This document shows positions 1 through 5,762 of a stretch of DNA of 10,000 nt, piece by piece. The notes under the pieces were generated by a model that was not told where the DNA came from, did no database searches, and was given only the letters and a program-made list of their open reading frames with translations. The DNA is taken from NCBI GenBank assembly GCA_020216985.1, contig JAIWOH010000184.1:1-10000 (forward strand). The letters are read 5' to 3'. Both the position numbers and the translations under genes were made by a program. The first letter of the stretch is position 1. Every line of letters starts with the position of its first letter. This DNA comes from Nitrospira sp. (GTDB lineage: Bacteria > Nitrospirota > Nitrospiria > Nitrospirales > Nitrospiraceae).

Positions 1-565
1 TGATCAGTTTGAACAACTCGATGATTTCGGCGGTCCGCTCCGGATCAAGATTGCCCGTCGGCTCATCCGCCAGCAGCACCACCGGTCCATTGACAATCGC
101 CCGCGCGATGCAAACGCGCTGCCGTTCTCCGGCCGACAAGCTGTTGGGGAGATGGTCCTTTTTATGCTCGACGCCGACCGCCCTGAGCGCTTCGATCACC
201 TTGCGGCGGATATCTGCCATTGAAGCCCGCTGGACGATCAAAGGAAGCGAGACATTTTCAAATACGGTCTTGTTCGGCAAAAGGCGAAAATCCTGAAAAA
301 CGGTCCCTATTTTTCGCCGAAGATACGGCACCTCGGCTTGCTTCAACCGGCCGACGTTTTTCCCCTGCACGAAGACCTGGCCTTGATCCGGCCGCTCTTC
401 CCCGATCAACAGACGCAGCAACGTCGATTTTCCAGCCCCGCTCGCTCCCATAAGCAAGACGAATTCTCCCTTGGCGATGTCCAGCGTCACGTCGGACAAC
501 GCCGCCCGGCGGTCGTAACTTTTGGAGACATGGATCAGTTGAATAATAGCTTCCGGCAAGAACAT
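1..565 (-). CDS. ftsE: FtsE-like cell-division ABC transporter ATP-binding protein (partial, C-terminus outside window)
   Basis: The first 188 residues of an ABC ATPase are visible; the end lies beyond position 1. Seen: Walker A GASGAGKST (residues 40-48), Q-loop FQDFRLLP with Q91, signature LSAGE (143-147, replacing the usual LSGGE), and Walker B VVLLADE ending in E168, followed by PTGNLDP. The stretch RRKIGTVFQDFRLLPNKTVFENV is very close to FtsE proteins, which energise FtsX at the division site to control cell-wall hydrolases; LolD-type lipoprotein exporters are the nearest alternative. The ATG at 565 lies 14 nt after the yraN stop and has GGTGA 7 nt upstream, so it is probably the last visible gene of the same operon. 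FtsX would be expected next, outside the window. The ABC ATPase call is certain; FtsE rather than LolD is likely but depends on the missing neighbour. Confidence 0.85.
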   Translation of the reverse strand, partial: MFLPEAIIQLIHVSKSYDRRAALSDVTLDIAKGEFVLLMGASGAGKSTLLRLLIGEERPDQGQVFVQGKNVGRLKQAEVPYLRRKIGTVFQDFRLLPNKTVFENVSLPLIVQRASMADIRRKVIEALRAVGVEHKKDHLPNSLSAGERQRVCIARAIVNGPVVLLADEPTGNLDPERTAEIIELFKLI

Positions 566-579
566 GGATCGATCACCGT

Positions 580-978
580 TCAGTACGTCTCATTTCCCGA
601 AGCGTCGAATGCGTTTTCCAGATGCACGATACGGCCCCCTCGCGCAGGGTCTCCTTGCACCGCGATCACGTCGAATCGGCACCGCCGATCTGACAGACGG
701 CACTGCGCCGTGTACTGTGAAGCCAACCGCACCAACTTCTCCTGCTTGCGCCGCCCGACGGCCAGTAACGCCCCACCGAACGCCTCCGTGGCACGCGCCT
801 TTACTTCGACAAAGACCAGCACGCCGCCGTCCTCGGCGACAAGATCCAACTCGCCCAGCGAAGTTCTCAAGTTGCGCTCTAAAATACGATAGCCTTTGGC
901 CCGAAGAAATTGCTCCGCCATCAGCTCGCTTGCACGACCGAACCGGTGGCGAGGATCCTTCGCGTCAAATGGCTTCAT
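580..978 (-). CDS. yraN: YraN family (UPF0102) putative nuclease-fold protein
   Basis: This 132-residue protein has the full pattern of the YraN/UPF0102 family. The N-terminal helix carries GRASELMAEQFL, followed by GYRILERNLRTSLGELDLVA and then VFVEVKAR. E43, D45, E58 and K60 form the GExD...ExK arrangement of the PD-(D/E)xK nuclease fold; E18 may add to the site. The family is widespread beside rnhB and has been proposed to act on nucleic acids, but its role is not settled. The start at 978 is the only usable one: an in-frame TGA, which is the rnhB stop, lies 21 nt upstream. No clear Shine-Dalgarno precedes it, so translation may depend on coupling to rnhB. Family assignment is firm; activity is inferred. 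Confidence 0.93.
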   Translation of the reverse strand: MKPFDAKDPRHRFGRASELMAEQFLRAKGYRILERNLRTSLGELDLVAEDGGVLVFVEVKARATEAFGGALLAVGRRKQEKLVRLASQYTAQCRLSDRRCRFDVIAVQGDPARGGRIVHLENAFDASGNETY

Positions 979-999
979 CGACCGCGATTTCGGGACCCG

Positions 1000-1635
1000 T
1001 CATGACGAACCGGCCGTGCGAGCACACGCGGCGGCCGCCGCCCGTACCGGTCCGAAGGTCAGACGATGAACGGGACTAGGGCCGAACCGCGCCAACAGCC
1101 GCAGATGCTCGGAAGTCCCATACCCTTTGTGCGATAGAAAATTATACTGTGGATAGAGGTCGTGGTATTCCACCATCAGACGATCGCGCATCACTTTGGC
1201 GACGATCGACGCAGCGGCAATCGAAAGGGACAGGGCGTCGCCTTTAATGATCGGTCGCAGCGGAATCGAGAGAGCGGGGAGAGTGACCGCGTCCGTGAGC
1301 ACGTAATCTGGAGGGGGTGACAAGCCGGCGAGAGCCCGAACCATGGCCAGGCGTGTCGCTTCCAGGATATTGAGCGCATCAATTTCCGCGGCATCCGCCG
1401 AGCCGACGCCCACGCCGACGGCTCGCTCCAAGATGAGGTGATACAACCGTTCTCGCGTTTTTTCCGACAATCGTTTTGAGTCGTCGATGCCGATCGAGCC
1501 GAGATGGGCCGGCCAAATCACCGCCGCCGCAACCACTGGACCGGCCAAGGGGCCTCGCCCCGCTTCATCCACGCCGGCGACGCGACGGTACCCTCGCCAC
1601 CTGGCTTCTTGCTCGAACTCGTCGGCAGGCCCCAT
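1000..1635 (-). CDS. rnhB: Ribonuclease HII
   Basis: RNase HII cuts RNA in RNA-DNA hybrids, including single ribonucleotides misincorporated in DNA. With the ATG at 1635 the protein has 211 residues, about the family length. Seen: VAGVDEAGRGPLAGPVV near the N-terminus, giving the catalytic Asp-Glu pair (D23, E24), then DDSKRLSEK, IDALNILEATRLAM, YVLTDAV with the third acidic residue (D115), and IIKGDA with the fourth (D133). These match the D16, E17, D108 and D126 quartet of the E. coli enzyme. The conserved KGYGTSEH and LTFGPV blocks are also present. I chose ATG 1635 because AAGGTG sits 9-10 nt upstream. An in-frame TTG at 1677 would add 14 residues and has AAAGGG only 3 nt away. The gene lies between rplS and yraN in one transcription direction. 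Confidence 0.95.
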   Translation of the reverse strand: MGPADEFEQEARWRGYRRVAGVDEAGRGPLAGPVVAAAVIWPAHLGSIGIDDSKRLSEKTRERLYHLILERAVGVGVGSADAAEIDALNILEATRLAMVRALAGLSPPPDYVLTDAVTLPALSIPLRPIIKGDALSLSIAAASIVAKVMRDRLMVEYHDLYPQYNFLSHKGYGTSEHLRLLARFGPSPVHRLTFGPVRAAAAACARTAGSS

Positions 1636-1702
1636 CCGGCTCGCACCTTGGGCCGTTCCTCTGCATGGGACACGCAACGGCCCTTTGGAGATCGGGTCAG
1701 GT

Positions 1703-2119
1703 TCAAGCGGTCGATGACGCGCTCACGCTTTCTTCGGAAACGGCGGCCGGCTTTGGAGCGGACTTGTTCTCGCCGCTGAACTCCCGCTCTTCTATTTTGG
1801 CGAACCGCCCCTTTTTACTCCGGAGATAATAGAGCTTGGCGCGGCGCACACGCCCATGCCGAACGACGTCGATCTTGGAGACGATCGGCGAATGTACCGG
1901 GAAGATGCGTTCGACGCCGACACCGTACGATATCTTGCGAACCGTAAACGTTTCCGTGTTCAAAGAACCCTTCCTGGCGATCACCGTGCCTTCGTACACC
2001 TGGATTCGTTCCTTGTCTCCTTCGACGACTTTGACGTGCACTCTCACCACGTCTCCGATCTCAAAACTCGGAATCGACTTTTTCGTCAACGACTGGCGCA
2101 CCCGTTCCAACCGATTCAT
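1703..2119 (-). CDS. rplS: 50S ribosomal protein bL19
   Basis: This 138-residue protein is bL19, which lies at the interface of the ribosomal subunits. Seen: the N-terminal helix [19 protein letters not shown], then [24 protein letters not shown], and the highly conserved [20 protein letters not shown] followed by [14 protein letters not shown]. Homologues usually end near residue 115. Here a tail of about 22 residues rich in Ala, Ser, Pro and Glu is added. The ATG at 2119 overlaps the trmD stop as ATGA, so the two are probably translationally coupled. A very strong purine-rich ribosome binding site, GGAGGAGGGAGGG, precedes it by 8 nt. A perfect hairpin (2148-2174) lies directly upstream of that site. 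The strong site fits the need for far more bL19 than TrmD. Confidence 0.98.
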   Translation of the reverse strand: MNRLERVRQSLTKKSIPSFEIGDVVRVHVKVVEGDKERIQVYEGTVIARKGSLNTETFTVRKISYGVGVERIFPVHSPIVSKIDVVRHGRVRRAKLYYLRSKKGRFAKIEEREFSGENKSAPKPAAVSEESVSASSTA

Positions 2120-2913
2120 GAACGTATCCCTCCCTCCTCCCCTCCGGGCGAAGGCGCCGTGACGGCGCCTTCGCGGATCATTTCAGCCAATAATTGCCGG
2201 TCTTCTCCCGTCAGAACCCGATTCCTCAACAAATCAGGCCGTTTGAGATAGGTACTGCGCAACGCCTGCTTCCTGCGCCACAAGCGGATCGCTTCATGAT
2301 GCCCGGACAGCAGCACATCCGGCACGTCCAACCCACGCACTCGAGCCGGCCTGGTGTAGTGCGGATATTCCAGCAATGAATCCACAAACGACTCCTCCAT
2401 GATGGACTCAGGATCGCCCAACACGCCCGGAACCAACCGCGACGTCGCATCGATCAGAATAAGCGCGGGCAGTTCGCCGCCTGTCAACACATAGTCGCCG
2501 ACCGAGACTTCCTCCGGAGACAAAGCGATTCTCACCCGCTCATCAATCCCCTCGTAATGGCCGCAGAGGATCACCATGCGACGACGTTCGCGCGCAAGCC
2601 GCCTGGCGTACTCGTGCGAAAACGGCCGGCCGTGAGGAGTCGGAAATAACAACCGCAGGCGTTCCCCCGCTTCATACGCTTCTTGGAGGAGCGCGTCGAC
2701 GGCGCGGAAAATCGGCTCGGCTTTGATGACCATCCCGGCTCCTCCGCCATAGGGCACGTCATCGACGGTCTTGTGGCGATCATCGGTATACGTTCGCAGA
2801 TTGTGAACCCTGACCTCCAGCAACCCTTTGTCACGGGCTCGTTTGAGTATGCTGTGCCCCAGGACGGCAGAGACCATTTCCGGGAACAGCGTCAGAACAT
2901 CAAACCGAAGCAT
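2116..2913 (-). CDS. trmD: tRNA (guanine-N1-)-methyltransferase TrmD
   Basis: TrmD makes m1G37 in tRNAs that read CNN codons and so prevents +1 frameshifting. The 265-residue protein is a SPOUT (trefoil-knot) methyltransferase. Seen: [13 protein letters not shown] at the N-terminus, [12 protein letters not shown] (residues 51-62), [11 protein letters not shown] (117-127), [15 protein letters not shown] (137-151) in the knot that binds S-adenosylmethionine, and EYPHYTRP in the linker to the C-terminal tRNA-binding domain. It overlaps the end of rimM by 14 nt and has only a weak ribosome binding site, which suggests translation by re-initiation after rimM. The last 15 or so residues ([17 protein letters not shown]) are not family-like; they are the translation of the perfect hairpin and of the rplS ribosome binding site. 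Confidence 0.98.
   Translation of the reverse strand: MLRFDVLTLFPEMVSAVLGHSILKRARDKGLLEVRVHNLRTYTDDRHKTVDDVPYGGGAGMVIKAEPIFRAVDALLQEAYEAGERLRLLFPTPHGRPFSHEYARRLARERRRMVILCGHYEGIDERVRIALSPEEVSVGDYVLTGGELPALILIDATSRLVPGVLGDPESIMEESFVDSLLEYPHYTRPARVRGLDVPDVLLSGHHEAIRLWRRKQALRSTYLKRPDLLRNRVLTGEDRQLLAEMIREGAVTAPSPGGEEGGIRS
2148..2174 (-). promoter_or_regulatory. Perfect 13-bp hairpin in the trmD 3' end, just upstream of the rplS ribosome binding site
   Basis: The arm GCGAAGGCGCCGT (read on the minus strand, from 2174 down to 2162) is followed after one base by its exact reverse complement (2160 to 2148). The very GC-rich stem lies inside the last codons of trmD and ends 8 nt before the purine run GGAGGAGGGAGGG (2140-2128) that serves rplS. 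No U tract follows, so it is not an intrinsic terminator. It could set the ratio of bL19 to TrmD by affecting ribosome traffic, re-initiation or RNA decay, or it could be a repeated extragenic-type palindrome. Structure is certain from the sequence; role is inferred. Confidence 0.6.
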
Positions 2914-3433
2914 CGCGCTCGTCCGTCGATTCCATCATATGAACCGTCATCAACCTATTCTCGAGATCAACCCGCGTGACCCACTCCCTGACCGCAGGAA
3001 CCAAGATTTCCTCTCTGCCGTCCCGGATAACGAACACATGATGAGCAGGCGACTCCCAAATCTCTTCTACGATTCCGATTCGCCGCCCCCGGTCGTTTTG
3101 AACCGTAAGCCCCACCAAATCACATTCGTAATAGTGGCCCACCGGGGGCGCCGGCACCGTCCCGCGAGTCACCTGGATGAGTCCACCGCACCAGAGTTTG
3201 GCGGCCTCGGGCGTCGTGAGACCCGCAAACCCCACGATAAATTCAGATCCGGCCCGTCTCACCCTGGTGACGCTGGTGTCCATGGTTTTCCCGTCTTTGG
3301 CGACCAGGCTCACCTTCGACAGAGTTTCCAACCGGTCCGGAACGTCGCTCAGGGGACGAACCTTGACCTCTCCTTTCACACCAAAAGGCCGCTGAATCCG
3401 TCCGACCGTCACGAAATCTCTATTGAGAACCAT
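2900..3433 (-). CDS. rimM: 16S rRNA processing/maturation factor RimM
   Basis: RimM binds ribosomal protein uS19 in the 30S head and helps mature the 3' domain of 16S rRNA. The 177-residue protein has both family domains. The N-terminal RimM barrel (about residues 6-90) carries VTVGRIQRPFGVKGEVKV. The C-terminal PRC barrel (about 98-170) carries GHYYECDLVGLTVQ, IGIVEEIWESPAHHVFVIR, EILVPAVREWV and VDLENRLMTV. The ATG at 3433 directly follows a run of six U residues that closes a terminator-like hairpin. The only purine-rich site, GGAGAGAG, lies 10 or more nt away and partly within that stem, so rimM is probably translated much less than rpsP. Its 3' end overlaps trmD. Order rpsP-rimM-trmD-rplS is the classic bacterial arrangement. 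Confidence 0.97.
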   Translation of the reverse strand: MVLNRDFVTVGRIQRPFGVKGEVKVRPLSDVPDRLETLSKVSLVAKDGKTMDTSVTRVRRAGSEFIVGFAGLTTPEAAKLWCGGLIQVTRGTVPAPPVGHYYECDLVGLTVQNDRGRRIGIVEEIWESPAHHVFVIRDGREEILVPAVREWVTRVDLENRLMTVHMMESTDERDASV

Positions 3434-3480
3434 AAAAAAGAGGCTCTCTCCCTTTACCCCTTCGTGGGAGCCCCTTTTTT
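3434..3480 (-). terminator. Terminator-like attenuator hairpin between rpsP and rimM
   Basis: On the minus strand, A6 (3480-3475) and GGGGCTC (3474-3468) pair with GAGCCTC (3446-3440) and T6 (3439-3434), with one G-U pair. The 5' arm lies in the last codons of rpsP, the rpsP TAA is in the loop, and the U tract abuts the rimM ATG. A GC stem followed by U6 is the shape of an intrinsic terminator, so part of the transcription may end after rpsP. The same fold would also partly hide the rimM ribosome binding site. A bidirectional terminator is unlikely because no plus-strand gene points here. Confidence 0.6.
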
Positions 3481-3747
3481 GACGGCCTTTTCGGCTTCAA
3501 ACTGTTTCCATACACCGGAGCGACGGAGCAACGTCCGCACGGTGACCGTCGGTTGTGCTCCCTGGTGCAGCCAGGAGAGCACCCGTTCTTGTTTCAGCTC
3601 AGGGATTCCCGTTTCCTTCAATGGGTCGAAGATTCCGAGAATCTCAATAAATCGTCCGTCCCGCGCCCTACGGGAATCAGCCGCCACCAATCGATACATG
3701 GGTCGTTTATGTCTTCCTGCTCGAGCAAGCCTCAGATGAACAGCCAC
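3454..3747 (-). CDS. rpsP: 30S ribosomal protein bS16
   Basis: This 97-residue protein is bS16, an early-binding protein of the 30S body. Seen: AVHLRLARAGRHKRPMYRLVAADSRRARDGRFIEILGIFDP at the N-terminus, then ELKQERVLSWLHQGAQPTVTVRTLLRRSGVW, all typical of the family. The start is a GTG at 3747 with AAGGAGG 5 nt upstream. Homologues begin with Met-Ala-Val or similar at this point, which supports the choice over the in-frame TTG at 3771. The C-terminal basic tail KKGAPTKG is encoded by the 5' arm of the downstream hairpin. Many bacteria carry a KH-domain gene between rpsP and rimM; here the gap is only 20 nt, so it is absent at this site. Confidence 0.97.
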   Translation of the reverse strand: MAVHLRLARAGRHKRPMYRLVAADSRRARDGRFIEILGIFDPLKETGIPELKQERVLSWLHQGAQPTVTVRTLLRRSGVWKQFEAEKAVKKGAPTKG

Positions 3748-3811
3748 AGACTCCTCCTTGTTCCAACGCAACGAACTCTATGAAGTGATGTGAGTGATAA
3801 AACGAACTGTA

Positions 3812-3883
3812 TTAGCTTTTACGCAATTTCCGCTCAATCCAAAAGATTCGGCCCTTAACTCTTTCGTGAACATCCAAGCCCAT
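3812..3883 (-). CDS. Possible 23-residue basic small protein between ffh and rpsP
   Basis: An ATG at 3883 follows GAGGAGGAGAT, a ribosome binding site better than that of ffh itself. It opens 23 codons to a TAA (3814-3812). The peptide starts MGLDVHERVKGR, continues IFWIERKL and ends RKS. It has seven Arg/Lys against three Asp/Glu and looks like one short amphipathic helix. It lies 40 nt after the ffh stop and 64 nt before rpsP on the same strand, so it would be co-transcribed. I recognise no family. It could be a real small protein, or a leader peptide acting on rpsP. The strong, well-placed binding site is the main evidence; coding status is unproven. Confidence 0.5.
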   Translation of the reverse strand: MGLDVHERVKGRIFWIERKLRKS

Positions 3884-3923
3884 ATCTCCTCCTCTTGTCC
3901 TTCTCACCCCCCTGAAGACCGAG

Positions 3924-5282
3924 CTACATCGACCGCATGAGCTGGGCAAGGTGTCGCCGCGCGCCCGCGCCGGTCATGGCCTTGGCCAACTTCTTCGCCG
4001 ACAAAAATTGCTTGATCAAGCGATTGACTTCTTGAACGCTGGTACCGCTACCTCGAGCAATCCGTTTTTTTCTGTTTCCATTGATGATCGTGTGGTCGCG
4101 GCGTTCACTGATCGTCATGGAATCGATGATGGCGACCACCCGTCTGATTTCTCGTTCCGGCTTGTCGCCCTCGATCATTCCCTTGAGCTTCTGCCCGCCC
4201 GGCAACAAGTTGAGAATCTGATCCATCGAACCGAGACGACCCATTTGTCCCAATTGAGCGCGGAAATCTTCCAGCGTGAACGTGTTGGTCGCAAGCCGTT
4301 TCCGAGCTTCTTCGGCCTGCTGCTGAGAAAAACTGGCCTGTGCTTTTTCAATCAGCGACAGGACGTCCCCCATGCCAAGAATACGGGATGCCATGCGATC
4401 CGGATGGAACGCCTCCAAAGCGTCCAGTTTCTCCCCCACACCGAGAAACTTCACCGGCTTGCCGGTCACGGCCCGAATCGACAATAACGCTCCTCCACGC
4501 GCATCGCCCTCAACCTTTGTCAGAATGATGCCGGTCAAGCCGACCTGTTGATCGAACCGACTCGCCATCGCGACCGCGTCTTGGCCGGTCATGGCATCGG
4601 CGACCAATAACACTTCCTGCGGAACCACCGCGGCCTTGACGGCGACCAGCTCCTCCATCAGTTCATCATCAATGTGCAGCCGCCCGCCAGTATCCAAGAC
4701 CACCAGATCGAAACCCTGTACCCGCGCCTGTTCGACACCGGCTTGACAGATCTCCACCACCTCCAGTCGAGAAACCGGCTGGGCTCCCTGAGGCCGATCG
4801 ACACGATATACCTCGATGCCCAAATCGCGTCCCAGCGCGTTCAATTGCTCTCCCGCCGCGGGCCGGCGGGGATCGGCGGCGACCATCAGCACGCGCTTGC
4901 CTTGACTTTTGTAGAGGCGGCCCAACTTTCCGCAGGTCGTGGTTTTTCCCGCTCCCTGCAACCCGACCAGCATGACGACGGTGGGAGGCCTTGAGCTGAA
5001 CGCAAGTCCCGACCGCTCGCGTCCCATCATCTCGGCCAGCTCATCCAGCACAATTTTGACGACCTGATGGCCGGGAGTCAGGCTCTGCAAGACCTCTTGC
5101 CCGACGGCTTTCTGTCGAACCCGTTCGATGAAATCTTTGACGATTTTAAAATTCACGTCGGCTTCAAGGAGGGCGAGCCGGACTTCCTTGAGCGCCTCGG
5201 CGATATTTTGCTCCGTGAGCACGCCCTGCCCGCGGAGTTTCTTCAAGATCGCTTCAAACTTCTGGCTTAACGTTTCGAACAT
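3924..5282 (-). CDS. ffh: Signal recognition particle protein (SRP54 GTPase)
   Basis: Ffh binds 4.5S RNA and signal sequences of nascent membrane proteins and delivers them to FtsY. The 452-residue protein has the full NG and M domains: N-domain helices (1-95), G1 GLQGAGKTT (107-115), DPRRPAAGEQL (137-147), G3 DTGGR (197-201), G4 TKVEGDARGG (255-264), GVGEKLDALEAFHPDRMASRILGMGD, and the M domain from about 325. The M domain includes the RNA-binding RKKRIARGSGTSVQEVNRL. Several G motifs differ from what I know of the family: DTGGR instead of DTAGR, TKVEGD instead of TKxDGD, and DPRRPAA instead of D-x-YRPAA. The ATG at 5282 fits the family N-terminus; its ribosome binding site is weak (GTGAG, 3 nt away). 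It appears to head the operon, from the promoter at 5367-5393. Confidence 0.98.
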   Translation of the reverse strand: MFETLSQKFEAILKKLRGQGVLTEQNIAEALKEVRLALLEADVNFKIVKDFIERVRQKAVGQEVLQSLTPGHQVVKIVLDELAEMMGRERSGLAFSSRPPTVVMLVGLQGAGKTTTCGKLGRLYKSQGKRVLMVAADPRRPAAGEQLNALGRDLGIEVYRVDRPQGAQPVSRLEVVEICQAGVEQARVQGFDLVVLDTGGRLHIDDELMEELVAVKAAVVPQEVLLVADAMTGQDAVAMASRFDQQVGLTGIILTKVEGDARGGALLSIRAVTGKPVKFLGVGEKLDALEAFHPDRMASRILGMGDVLSLIEKAQASFSQQQAEEARKRLATNTFTLEDFRAQLGQMGRLGSMDQILNLLPGGQKLKGMIEGDKPEREIRRVVAIIDSMTISERRDHTIINGNRKKRIARGSGTSVQEVNRLIKQFLSAKKLAKAMTGAGARRHLAQLMRSM

Positions 5283-5315
5283 AGGCTCACAAAGAAAGAG
5301 GCCATCGAAGCCCTG

Positions 5316-5333
5316 GATCAGAGATCTCCGATC
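5316..5333. promoter_or_regulatory. Imperfect 18-bp palindrome in the ffh leader
   Basis: GATCAGAGATCTCCGATC reads nearly the same on both strands, with one mismatched pair (positions 5 and 14). It lies between the ffh promoter and its start codon, about 34 nt upstream of the ATG, and is flanked by related halves TCGAAGC and GCCTCGA. It could be an operator or an RNA hairpin in the ffh leader. No U tract follows, so it is not a terminator. Function is unknown. Confidence 0.35.
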
Positions 5334-5366
5334 GCCTCGAAAAAATTAGGAAAACGGTAGGAGCAG

Positions 5367-5393
5367 TCTATAGAACCACTTCTTGCAAGTCAA
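5367..5393 (-). promoter_or_regulatory. Likely sigma-70-type promoter for ffh and its operon
   Basis: On the minus strand TTGACT (5393-5388) is followed 15 nt later by TATAGA (5372-5367). With a 17-nt spacer the -10 box would instead be TAGACT. The predicted start lies about 75-80 nt upstream of the ffh ATG. A perfect 10-bp palindrome GCGGCGCCGC (5395-5404) sits directly upstream of the -35 box. The short spacer makes the exact -10 assignment uncertain. Confidence 0.5.
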
Positions 5394-5427
5394 GGCGGCG
5401 CCGCATCGGCTTAAGTCATCGGATTTA

Positions 5428-5454
5428 TTGACTTGCCCGAAACCTTGCTATATG
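5428..5454 (+). promoter_or_regulatory. Likely promoter for the DUF4321-like gene, mirror image of the ffh promoter
   Basis: TTGACT (5428-5433) is followed 15 nt later by TATATG (5449-5454); with 17 nt it would be TATGGT. A TG lies one base before TATATG, as in extended -10 promoters. The nine bases TTGACTTGC are identical to those at the ffh promoter and face the other way. The promoter overlaps the most upstream possible start codons of the membrane-protein gene, which argues for its start at 5499. Confidence 0.45.
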
Positions 5455-5498
5455 GTGCCGTGGTATCCTGTCATCTTATCCGAGGGGTCGGCGCGCTC

Positions 5499-5759
5499 GT
5501 GCGAAAGTCACCGTGGGTGTTGTTTACTTTTATTCTCATCGGAGGTCTGTTAGGAGGCATTCTCGGAGAAATTCTTCACGTCATGGCTCCTCAAGGCATG
5601 ATTCAGAGTATCTTCTCCACCCATTTCACCCCCGGCATCAATCCTCCTCTCACGCTCGATTTGGTCCTGCTGAAACTCACCGTGGGGATCGGCGTGAAAA
5701 TCAACATCATTAGCATCCTGGGCATGTTCATCGGCATCTATCTCTACAAACACATCTAG
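5499..5759 (+). CDS. Small two-helix membrane protein, DUF4321-like
   Basis: With a GTG start at 5499 the protein has 86 residues. Seen: RKSPWVLFTFILIGGLLGGILGEIL forms the first membrane helix (about 5-27). After a loop of about 40 residues with FTPGINPPLTLDLVLLKLTVGIGVKINI comes a second hydrophobic helix, IISILGMFIGIYLYKHI (about 69-86). The pattern SPW...G..LGG..GE, LDL...T.G...KIN and LG...G.YLY matches small membrane proteins of the DUF4321 family, whose role is unknown. GAGGGG lies 11 nt upstream of the GTG. Earlier in-frame starts (GTG 5460, TTG 5433) would overlap the likely promoter. It is transcribed away from ffh and ends 3 bp before the uvrB stop, tail to tail. Family assignment is from memory of the pattern. 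Confidence 0.8.
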   Translation: MRKSPWVLFTFILIGGLLGGILGEILHVMAPQGMIQSIFSTHFTPGINPPLTLDLVLLKLTVGIGVKINIISILGMFIGIYLYKHI

Positions 5760-5762
5760 CGC

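Noticed and set aside
2828..3739. Open frame of 303 codons on the plus strand opposite trmD, rimM and rpsP
   Set aside because: It spans three certain genes on the other strand and shows no motif or ribosome binding site; it is a shadow of codon bias.
3748..3771. rpsP starting at TTG 3771
   Set aside because: The extension would translate the ribosome binding site itself; GTG 3747 has AAGGAGG at the right distance and matches the family N-terminus.
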